A stretch of 35,954 bases of DNA from assembly GCA_026418155.1 (NCBI GenBank), contig JAOABV010000012.1, positions 1 to 35,954 on the forward strand. Reading direction: 5' to 3'. The position numbers and the translations under genes are program-made. Positions within the stretch are counted from its first letter, which is position 1. Each line of letters opens with the position of its first letter. The DNA comes from a candidate division WOR-3 bacterium. Lineage in GTDB: Bacteria > Hydrothermota > Tepidihabitantia > Tepidihabitantales > CAIPLT01. The notes below the pieces were generated by a model. That model saw nothing but the letters and a program-made list of their open reading frames with translations, ran no database searches and was not told the origin of the DNA. Below, one piece after another: positions 15,475-22,304 of this stretch.

Positions 15475-16581
15475 TTAGGCTTTTCGGCTTTTAATACCAA
15501 ATTCAACCATTTCTCGTAATGCCCGTGGGTCAAAGGCATTGGCTAATGCGGTGTCAAAAGTAATTTTGCCGGCTCGATAATGTTCAGCCAGCGCCATATC
15601 AAAAGTACAACTACCTTCGGAAATGCTGGAATGAATTGCAGATTGAAGGTGTTCGATTTTGCGTTCGCGGATGAGGTTTCTTACTGCTGGAGTTGCAACC
15701 ATAATTTCAAAAGTTCCGATGCGACCTCTTCCGGTAGCACGTGGCAATAACCGTTGGGCAAATATGGCTAAAATCGAAATTGAAAATTGGATTCGAATCT
15801 GGTCCCGAATCTCCGGCGGAAAGACATCAATAAATCGAGTAACAGTTTCGGCAGCATTGGTTGTATGAAGGGTTCCAATAACCAAATGGCCAGATTCCGC
15901 TGCCCAAATTGTGGCTTCAGCAGTGGCTACATCTCTGATTTCGGCAACTAAAATTACATTCGGATTAGACCGTAACCCTTTCATAATGGCTTCGCGAAAA
16001 GAAGGAACATCAACACCAACCTCTCTTTGGGTAACAAGTCCTTTTTTATGCTGATGGATAAATTCAATCGGGTCCTCAATTGTCAAGACATGCCGGGGAC
16101 TTTCTAAAATATAATCGACAAAAGTTGCCTGGGTTGTGGTTTTACCAGAACCAGTTGGTCCAGTAACTAAAATTAAACCATGAGGTCGGTCAAGCAATGC
16201 TTTTATTCGGGGAATTTGATGAGGTAAAAATCCAATCTCCTCAAAGGGCAAAATCTTGTTGGGAATGAGCCGAAGGGCTAAGCCATAATATCCTTTTTGG
16301 CGATAAATTGCAACTCGGAAACGAGCAAGGTCCTTGTAATTTAAGGCAAAATCAGCACCTCCATCTTCAGTGATGATATCTTTTAATTGAGGAGCATTTT
16401 TTATGGTAATGTCTTTGAATCGTTCTGTAATCTCCGGTGTTAATACTTCTTTTCTTTCCATGGGATGAAGGATACCATCGATACGAAGAGTCGGTGGCCG
16501 GCCGACAGTTAAGTGAAGGTCCGACGCATTGCGTCTAATACATTCTTCTAATAATTCTTCAAAATAATCAATATCACTCAT
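15475..16581 (-). CDS. pilT: PilT, twitching motility/pilus retraction ATPase
   Basis: 368 residues. N-terminal PAS-like domain (ASDLHLTVGRPPTLRIDG, 19-36), then the RecA-like ATPase: Walker A GPTGSGKT (141-148), Asp box TIEDPIEF (167-174), Walker B VILVAEIRD (209-217) and His box HLVIGTLHT (232-240). The C-terminal part holds the PilT hallmark VRNLIRE (300-306; usually AIRNLIRE). The Walker B block reads AEIRDVAT instead of the more common GEMRDLET, a mild divergence. Powers disassembly of the filament built by the operon at 416-9398. Located alone, with its own perfect promoter. No Shine-Dalgarno is evident. Confidence 0.95.
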   Translation of the reverse strand: MSDIDYFEELLEECIRRNASDLHLTVGRPPTLRIDGILHPMERKEVLTPEITERFKDITIKNAPQLKDIITEDGGADFALNYKDLARFRVAIYRQKGYYGLALRLIPNKILPFEEIGFLPHQIPRIKALLDRPHGLILVTGPTGSGKTTTQATFVDYILESPRHVLTIEDPIEFIHQHKKGLVTQREVGVDVPSFREAIMKGLRSNPNVILVAEIRDVATAEATIWAAESGHLVIGTLHTTNAAETVTRFIDVFPPEIRDQIRIQFSISILAIFAQRLLPRATGRGRIGTFEIMVATPAVRNLIRERKIEHLQSAIHSSISEGSCTFDMALAEHYRAGKITFDTALANAFDPRALREMVEFGIKSRKA

Positions 16582-16629
16582 AAAATTTATTGCTATTCAA
16601 AAAATATCACTAACTTATTATTTTATTAA

Positions 16630-16657
16630 ATTATATAATATAAATAAAGAATGTCAA
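16630..16657 (-). promoter_or_regulatory. Consensus promoter of pilT
   Basis: On the minus strand TTGACA (16657-16652), 16-base spacer, TATAAT (16635-16630): perfect in both hexamers, 48 bases before the pilT ATG. Confidence 0.8.
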
Positions 16658-16716
16658 GAATTTTATACGCAAAGTTCTGAAAAGAGTTACTTAAACCATT
16701 TGCGGTAACACCACAT

Positions 16717-16878
16717 ATGGAAGAAACCGCAGATAAAATAAGAAAATATTTAGCATCTTCAATTTATTCAATAGTAAGAATTGACTTTGTCAGGGTTCTC
16801 ACTACACTTCCAAGAATAAAATTAAATTTCGCAGAATTTCTATCCTATAACTGCAGATTGAGGCATATCGAATTTTAA
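16717..16878 (+). CDS. Possible 53-residue protein
   Basis: ATG-started frame, MEETADKIRKYLASS at the start and RLRHIEF at the end, with balanced amino-acid use. Its middle, TTLPRIKLNFAEFL, has an in-frame counterpart in the frame at 15022-15216 on the other side of pilT. No Shine-Dalgarno or promoter seen; unknown family. Could be a relic of a duplicated gene. Confidence 0.28.
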   Translation: MEETADKIRKYLASSIYSIVRIDFVRVLTTLPRIKLNFAEFLSYNCRLRHIEF

Positions 16879-17031
16879 CATTGAAAACATTTTGTATTTT
16901 TGCTAAACATTATACGGATTTATCAAACATTTTACTCGGGAATTATTTTGCATAATGATTCAATCACAAGAAAATTTCCTCATATGGTTTTATGTGTTTG
17001 AAAATATTTTGGGATATGCTTATGCCAATGT

Positions 17032-18222
17032 TTATAAAATGACCTCTGGGGTATTCTGATGTCGTCTTAAAATGTCGTCTGCTAATCTCTCTAATGCTTT
17101 GAAATCATCGGTTTTGGGGTAACCTTTAATCAGGATTGGCTCAATTAGTTCTATTTTTAAGTTATTCGTCAGGCTCGTAATTATTTCAAGCATTTTTCCA
17201 CCCCAACCGTAAGAACCAATCACTGAGATAAATTTTAATTTTGGTCTTAAAAGATTAGTTAGATAGACCGCATATAGCACTTCAGGATGCGGACCAGTTA
17301 AGACTGTTGGCGAACCAATAACAACGGTTGCTGTGTCAACTAATGCCATTGCTAATTCGCCAATATCCGTTTCAATAAGATTAAATGGTTTTACAGTAAT
17401 ATTTCGTTCAATTAATGCATTTACGAAATAGTCGATCATTTTTCGAGTTGAACCATGCATCGAGACAAAAGGAATTACTACTTCATTTTTAACCTTATCC
17501 GACACCCATTCTTTATAAGCATTCAAGATAAACTCGGGATTATGATAAACAGGACCGTGGCTTGGTGCAATCATTTCAATTTTTAAGTTTTCTATCTTCT
17601 CTAAATGTTTGGCAATATGCGAACGAAATGGCATCATTATTTCAGCATAATATCTTTTTGCTGAAGCATAGACTTTTGCAGTATCAGTTGCATATAAATC
17701 GCTTGTGGCCAGATGGGAACCGAATAAATCGCACGGAAAGAGAATTTTATCTTCTCTTAAATAAGAAAGAATTGTCTCAGGCCAGTGAACCCAAGGTGCG
17801 TAGATAAATTCAATAGTTTTATTACCGAGTGAAATTATTTGTCGGTCATCAATGGTCATAATCCGATGTTCGGGGATTAAAAGTAAATCCATCAGCATTG
17901 TTTTACCTTTTGGACTCGTAACAACTTGGGCTGAAGGATAAAGTTCTAAAACTCTGGGGATCGCACCTGAATGGTCTTGTTCCGCATGATGGGAGATTAT
18001 ATAGTCGATGTGTTTAATATTGAGTGCTCTTAAATTATTGATAAACTCTTGCTCTTGTCTGGGGTCAGAAGAATCAATTAAACAAGTCTTATCTTTACCT
18101 TTTATAAAATAAGCATTATAACTTGTGCCATCCGGTAAAGGAATCAACTCATCAAATAATCTTCGGTCCCAATCAATCGTTCCGATGGCATAAATATCTG
18201 GTTTAATTATTCTAATCGGCAT
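17032..18222 (-). CDS. fprA: Flavodiiron protein (A-type flavoprotein, O2/NO reductase)
   Basis: 396 residues. Reduces O2 to water or NO to N2O with electrons from rubredoxin, in the cytosol. The beta-lactamase-like domain (1-245) keeps all di-iron ligands: H79-x-E81-x-D83-H84 (SHHAEQDH), H146 (PWVHW), D165 (FPCDLF) and H222 (PSHGPV). The flavodoxin domain (~248-396) has the FMN loop SMHGSTRKM (254-262). The ATG overlaps the stop of the upstream hrb gene in TAATG, and AAGGA lies upstream, so the two are translationally coupled. This fprA-hrb pairing is the arrangement known from Moorella. Last gene of a four-gene operon. Confidence 0.95.
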   Translation of the reverse strand: MPIRIIKPDIYAIGTIDWDRRLFDELIPLPDGTSYNAYFIKGKDKTCLIDSSDPRQEQEFINNLRALNIKHIDYIISHHAEQDHSGAIPRVLELYPSAQVVTSPKGKTMLMDLLLIPEHRIMTIDDRQIISLGNKTIEFIYAPWVHWPETILSYLREDKILFPCDLFGSHLATSDLYATDTAKVYASAKRYYAEIMMPFRSHIAKHLEKIENLKIEMIAPSHGPVYHNPEFILNAYKEWVSDKVKNEVVIPFVSMHGSTRKMIDYFVNALIERNITVKPFNLIETDIGELAMALVDTATVVIGSPTVLTGPHPEVLYAVYLTNLLRPKLKFISVIGSYGWGGKMLEIITSLTNNLKIELIEPILIKGYPKTDDFKALERLADDILRRHQNTPEVIL

Positions 18223-18920
18223 TATGCTTCCTTTTCAAATTGGTCTTTGGTGGCGCCACAGAGTGGACAAACCCAATCATCCGGCAAGGCGGAAAAAGGA
18301 GTGCCGGGTTTTATCCCAGATTCTGGGTCGCCTTTTTCTGGGTCATAAATATAACCACAGACAGTACAAATATATTTATCCATTGTTTTCACCTCTTTTT
18401 CGGTTTGTTGGTTAGTTTCTTTAATATAAGTTGGTGCGGTTTTAGGTGATTTGCCTCTTTTTATTTGATGATAATATGCATAGGTCATCGGTTCAGCATC
18501 TTTGAGTATTTCCGCATCAACAATTTTCCCAATAAACAAAGTATGGGTTCCAATATCCAAACTATTTATAACTTCTGCTTCGAGATAACCAATCGTATTA
18601 TCAAGCACTATCGGTGCTTGGGTCTTACCAATTTTATATTTAGTATCTTGAAATTTATCAATATCACGACCGGACTTAAAACCGAATTTTCCAATTAAAG
18701 TCATCGGCGTATCTTGTTCTAAAATTGAAATCGTAAAAGTTTTACTATCTTGAATGTACTCATGAGTCAGATTCAGTTTATTAATACAAATTCCGATAAT
18801 TGGTGGTTCTGAAGTTAACTGGCTGGCAACATTAGCAATCTGGCCATTAAATTTTCCGTTCTTTTGAGAACTGATTATGTATAAGCCGTAACTAATTTTA
18901 TGGAAAGTATTTAAATTCAT
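18222..18920 (-). CDS. hrb: High-molecular-weight rubredoxin (flavin reductase-rubredoxin fusion)
   Basis: 232 residues. Residues 1-~160 are a flavin reductase-like FMN-binding domain ([35 protein letters not shown]); residues 180-232 are a complete rubredoxin with iron ligands C185-x2-C188 ([10 protein letters not shown]) and C218-x2-C221 (CPLCGA). In Moorella the homologous Hrb passes electrons from NADH to FprA. The linker ([13 protein letters not shown]) encodes AGAGGT seven bases before an in-frame ATG at 18383, so free rubredoxin may also be made. Coupled to fprA by TAATG. Confidence 0.95.
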   Translation of the reverse strand: MNLNTFHKISYGLYIISSQKNGKFNGQIANVASQLTSEPPIIGICINKLNLTHEYIQDSKTFTISILEQDTPMTLIGKFGFKSGRDIDKFQDTKYKIGKTQAPIVLDNTIGYLEAEVINSLDIGTHTLFIGKIVDAEILKDAEPMTYAYYHQIKRGKSPKTAPTYIKETNQQTEKEVKTMDKYICTVCGYIYDPEKGDPESGIKPGTPFSALPDDWVCPLCGATKDQFEKEA

Positions 18921-18974
18921 TTTCCTAATATTTTATGTTATGTTGTATATAATATTCCAAGTAATCAACAATCT

Positions 18975-20168
18975 TTAACTCCATTCTAAAAGTCTTCTTT
19001 CACCTTCAATTTTTTTAATGTCTGTTATATCCTGACTAACCTCTAAACAGCCTAAATATTTGCCTTCTTTACGAATTGCAAAATAGCGGATATAGATTAA
19101 CCGATTGTTAAGGTTAATCCAGAATTCTGCTGTATCTCGTTTGCCATTGCGAAAATTTTCTAAGATCTGATTAACAATATGAACGCTCTTTTGGGGATGA
19201 CAATTTTGAACTTTTCGTCCAATTACTGCTTTGGTTCTGGGAAAAATCCGTTCTTTGGTTTGACTAAAATATCTCACGGTATCTTCAGCATCAACAAAGG
19301 TGATATCAATCGGTAATGTGTTTAATAGTGTTTCCAATTCATCTTTTGAAAAACTTCCGGTTTCAAATGTTATTATATCTTTATCCTTTAATTCAGCACT
19401 AACTTTTTTATCTTCGCCGATTGGCGTTTTTGCAGATTCCGGGGTGAAGCAACAATAACCTAACTCGTCAAATTCTTTTCTTATCTCTTTCCATTCATTT
19501 TCAGTAATGACTTTAAGTCCCGTGGGAAACAGAATGTTATTTTCTTTGTAAAAATGGTTAGAGAGCATTTCAACTAAAGACAACGCATTTTCTTTTAACT
19601 GTTGGCAGAAGTCTTTGAAATCAAGATTTAATCGATTATCAGTGATGTGATAAATGTTTTTCTTTATTCCACGAATCTTATCGTGCTCTTGCCACATAAT
19701 TGCTGGTGGTTGGGTAATGCCATGTTTTTCTAAATAAGGAAATAAGACATTCTCTTCTCGGAGATAATGGCTTTCTGAGTCCTTCAGATGTTTTATAATA
19801 TGTTGTAAATGTTCTAACTCTTTATCACTTTTGATTCTTTCAGCAATACTTTTTAAGCTTTCGGCATTCTGTAATAATATCTTATGTTCTTCCATTAGAA
19901 TATGAATTGGGTGTCCTGCTGGTGATGTGATTTGCTCTTTTTCTAAAGATTCCTTAAATAAAGCAATATGGATATCACACAACTTTTGAATTTCTTTTGG
20001 GGGTAGTCCTTCTTTAATCAGTTCTTCTTCAATCTGGGCAACTTCTTCTGGAGATGTATCTTGAAGAATATTCTGGAATTCTTGTTTGATTTTTATTGGG
20101 TTTTCGCCACAATGCAACCTTTTTATGATGTCTTTGAGAATATCTTTTTTATTAGTTTTTCCGCTCAT
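18975..20168 (-). CDS. DUF438-hemerythrin-PAS protein
   Basis: 397 residues in three parts: DUF438 (~5-78, DIIKRLHCGENPIKIKQEF), a hemerythrin-like four-helix domain (~88-215) with candidate di-iron ligands H95, H134, E138, H162, H205 and E209 (motifs HYLREENVLFPYLE and HFYKENNILFP), and a C-terminal PAS domain (~278-390, ITFVDAEDTVRYFSQT ... GCLEVSQDITDIK). There is no kinase or DNA-binding part. Such proteins are thought to sense or bind O2 or NO; that is family-level inference. Its ATG overlaps the upstream stop as ATGA, with GGAGG before it. Confidence 0.9.
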   Translation of the reverse strand: MSGKTNKKDILKDIIKRLHCGENPIKIKQEFQNILQDTSPEEVAQIEEELIKEGLPPKEIQKLCDIHIALFKESLEKEQITSPAGHPIHILMEEHKILLQNAESLKSIAERIKSDKELEHLQHIIKHLKDSESHYLREENVLFPYLEKHGITQPPAIMWQEHDKIRGIKKNIYHITDNRLNLDFKDFCQQLKENALSLVEMLSNHFYKENNILFPTGLKVITENEWKEIRKEFDELGYCCFTPESAKTPIGEDKKVSAELKDKDIITFETGSFSKDELETLLNTLPIDITFVDAEDTVRYFSQTKERIFPRTKAVIGRKVQNCHPQKSVHIVNQILENFRNGKRDTAEFWINLNNRLIYIRYFAIRKEGKYLGCLEVSQDITDIKKIEGERRLLEWS

Positions 20169-20815
20169 TCCGCCTCCAACACATGTTTTATTTTTTCAAC
20201 AAATACTGGTTCAGGAACCAAACCCTCAAATTGGACAGTGTCATTAAGCACGGTTTTCGGTACTGCATAGACATTATATTTATGAGCCAGATGCGGAAAC
20301 TCGCTGGCTTCAATCATTTCCGCAGTAATATAAGAGCTTTCCATGGCCACTTTATGAGCAAGTTGCACCATTGGCGCACAGTAAGGACATGTTAGGGTAA
20401 CAAATACCTGGATTTTTATCGGTTTATTGACATTTCTCAATATCTTTTTTGATTCAGCCGATAAACCAGACTCTCGATGGGAGACAATTTTTATTGCCTC
20501 AATGAGCGAAGTGAATTCATAACCAAAAGGAATACCGTAAAAATAAATTCCATAATCATCGCGGTCACTCTGAACAATCGTGGCAGGAATTTTATCAACT
20601 TTATATTTGTCTGCGATATTTTTGTCTAAAGTAAAGTTATAAATTTCCAAAGAAATTTTCTCTGAAAGATTTGCAATCTGTTCCATTAATCTTCGATTTT
20701 CCTCGCAATACTGACATTCCAATTCTTGAGTAAAGACAATCAGTTTTACTTTACCAGTAAGATATTCAAATTCTTTTTTTACTTGATTTAATATTGCATC
20801 ATTTAATATAGGCAT
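20165..20815 (-). CDS. Protein disulfide oxidoreductase with two thioredoxin folds
   Basis: 216 residues. Two tandem thioredoxin-like units: the first with CQYC (C34, C37), the second with CPYC (C143, C146), each followed by a cis-proline site (KIPATIV, AVPKTVL). This is the PDO/glutaredoxin-like family common in thermophiles and anaerobes. An open frame extends nine residues further upstream, but ATG at 20815 has AGGAG six bases before it and gives the family's normal N-terminus. First gene of the operon, 90 nt after a perfect promoter; it may reduce protein thiols or peroxiredoxin partners during oxidative or nitrosative stress. Confidence 0.88.
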   Translation of the reverse strand: MPILNDAILNQVKKEFEYLTGKVKLIVFTQELECQYCEENRRLMEQIANLSEKISLEIYNFTLDKNIADKYKVDKIPATIVQSDRDDYGIYFYGIPFGYEFTSLIEAIKIVSHRESGLSAESKKILRNVNKPIKIQVFVTLTCPYCAPMVQLAHKVAMESSYITAEMIEASEFPHLAHKYNVYAVPKTVLNDTVQFEGLVPEPVFVEKIKHVLEAE

Positions 20816-20904
20816 AATTACTCCTAACAATAAAAAACACAAATAGTTCTTGCATCTGTTTAATTAATTAGACATTATAAATTAATAAACGATTCTAACA
20901 AATA

Positions 20905-20932
20905 ATTATAATGGAAATAGGAAAAATGTCAA
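20905..20932 (-). promoter_or_regulatory. Consensus promoter of the O2/NO defence operon
   Basis: On the minus strand TTGACA (20932-20927), 16-base spacer, TATAAT (20910-20905), perfect in both hexamers; about 90 bases before the ATG at 20815. No obvious operator dyad overlaps it. Confidence 0.82.
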
Positions 20933-21124
20933 AAGTTTTGGAAAATGAACTTGGGGTGGATTGTGTTAAATAAAATAACTACTTTTATTTACTTTTTAAT
21001 TTGATATTTTTGAGTAGGAACATAAAATAAAATCAGTTGAATATTTTCAAGAGTAATTTTTAGCAATTTATTTAATAAAATAATAGTTTTCTCCTTTTTA
21101 TGCCTTAATACGAAAGAAAAAACA

Positions 21125-21153
21125 TTGACAATTATTAAATTTTTCATTAAGAT
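21125..21153 (+). promoter_or_regulatory. Promoter of the surface-protein operon
   Basis: TTGACA (21125-21130), 17-base spacer, TAAGAT (21148-21153). It would give a 5' leader of about 120 nt before the lipoprotein ATG. Confidence 0.5.
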
Positions 21154-21180
21154 ATGTGTAATTAATGAGTTTTAGTATTA

Positions 21181-21275
21181 GCAGCGGTAAATACAGCACT
21201 AACACCCGCAAGGGTTATCAATTATCTTTTTATTGCACCGAACTAACCCACGGTCAAAATGACCGGGTAGGAGGA
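21181..21275 (+). promoter_or_regulatory. Structured 5' leader, possible attenuator or riboswitch
   Basis: Hairpin ACCC-GCAA-GGGT (21204-21215) has a GNRA tetraloop; hairpin CGGTCA-AAA-TGACCG (21251-21265) ends three bases before the AGGAGG (21269-21274) of the lipoprotein gene. GGGTTA (21212-21217) could instead pair with TAACCC (21244-21249), and CC of the latter with GG at 21266-21267, so mutually exclusive folds are possible. CGGT (21185-21188) with ACCG (21237-21240) could close an outer helix. I cannot assign it to a known riboswitch class. Confidence 0.45.
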
Positions 21276-21278
21276 TAA

Positions 21279-22292
21279 ATGATACAATACAAATCTCCTA
21301 TATTGTTGTTTCTTATCTTGTGCGTCGGATTATTTATAATAGGATGCGGACGAATGCCACCTGAACCTTACTGGACCTGGACTAAAGAAGATTCGACCGC
21401 AATCCAGACTATTGTTAATGCTTGGCGCGATACATTTAAAACTACTTTTGAAGATACCGTGATAAATATTACATATTATTTGGAAGGTGACCGCGACACT
21501 TTGCGAAAAATTATGAGACGAGATCTAAGAAGTTTTTGGATGATTCCTCATTACTGGCCCAGAGCATTTAGACATAATGTATCTAATTATCAGATGGTCG
21601 ATAGTTTCATCGCAGTTAAAGACACAACTGTAATGGTCCGCCTTATGGAAAAAATGACCGGTAAAATTATCATCTATACTGATTCTTTTACTCAATATCT
21701 TCGCGATACCAATATTGCTAATAATATCTATCCGGTTTATGCGACGACATTCTCTTATGGCGACTCAGTTATAGAGAACGAATTTAAGGCAGTTTCAGTA
21801 AGACATTTGCATTTTGATAAAAAGAGCGGGAATTGGGAATTGAAAAAGATAACTGGCGGAGCACGAATTTTCTCACCAACAGAGCAAGATTACGAACCTT
21901 ATTTAGGACTATGCACGCTACGAACTAGAACTAAGACTTACCCAATATTTCTAAGGCCAGATACACTCAAATATGGGATTCAACGACTTTATGAACTGGA
22001 TAGTGTAATGAATTTCCCAATTTCGGATTCAAATAGTTTTACCGTAAGGTTATTTCCTTATGAAGCAACTGCAACAAATTACTTAGGTTATTCTCCAAGA
22101 ATTGGCTTGATATTCTTACACCACAAGGGTAAAAGGTATGATATGCGAATTCCATATGCGACACAATTGTCCCTTCCTTTCACTTTAGGATGGAATTCAG
22201 TGATTATTGAAATTGTGCCATGGGAACGGCTTTTTACTCGTAGCGGTTATAACTCGTTTATGTGGTCATTGCCCATAAAAATCAAACCTTAA
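21279..22292 (+). CDS. Lipoprotein of unknown function
   Basis: 337 residues. Type II signal peptide with lipobox FIIGC (Cys23) after a hydrophobic stretch (~8-22). The rest is soluble: WTWTKEDSTAIQTIVNAWRDTF, a middle region rich in beta-strand-like segments, and an acidic/aromatic C-terminus. No family recognised. First gene of the operon leading to the TonB receptor, with a strong AGGAGG; the 9-nt gap to the next gene implies co-translation. Possibly a surface or periplasmic partner of that receptor (inference from position). Confidence 0.8.
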   Translation: MIQYKSPILLFLILCVGLFIIGCGRMPPEPYWTWTKEDSTAIQTIVNAWRDTFKTTFEDTVINITYYLEGDRDTLRKIMRRDLRSFWMIPHYWPRAFRHNVSNYQMVDSFIAVKDTTVMVRLMEKMTGKIIIYTDSFTQYLRDTNIANNIYPVYATTFSYGDSVIENEFKAVSVRHLHFDKKSGNWELKKITGGARIFSPTEQDYEPYLGLCTLRTRTKTYPIFLRPDTLKYGIQRLYELDSVMNFPISDSNSFTVRLFPYEATATNYLGYSPRIGLIFLHHKGKRYDMRIPYATQLSLPFTLGWNSVIIEIVPWERLFTRSGYNSFMWSLPIKIKP

Positions 22293-22304
22293 CAGGAGGC
22301 GATG

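Larger units (their letters stand above)
16582..17031. other. 450-nt gap between pilT and the flavodiiron gene
   Basis: Holds the pilT promoter (16657-16630), an inverted repeat TGCGGT/ACCGCA (16701-16706 and 16726-16731) and a 53-codon open frame (16717-16878). No clear terminator for the flavodiiron operon is seen. Confidence 0.5.
20816..21278. other. Divergent regulatory region between stress and surface operons
   Basis: No gene. Holds the minus-strand promoter of the disulfide oxidoreductase operon (20932-20905), the plus-strand promoter of the surface operon (21125-21153) and a structured 5' leader (21181-21275). The ~190 nt between the two promoters are AT-rich with nothing else recognised. 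Confidence 0.6.

Noticed and set aside
20816-20842. Nine-residue extension of the disulfide oxidoreductase
   Set aside because: AGGAG is correctly placed for ATG 20815, inside the extension.
21181-21275. Cobalamin riboswitch
   Set aside because: ACCCGCAAGGGT resembles part of the aptamer core, but the B12 box and the full ~200-nt architecture are missing.
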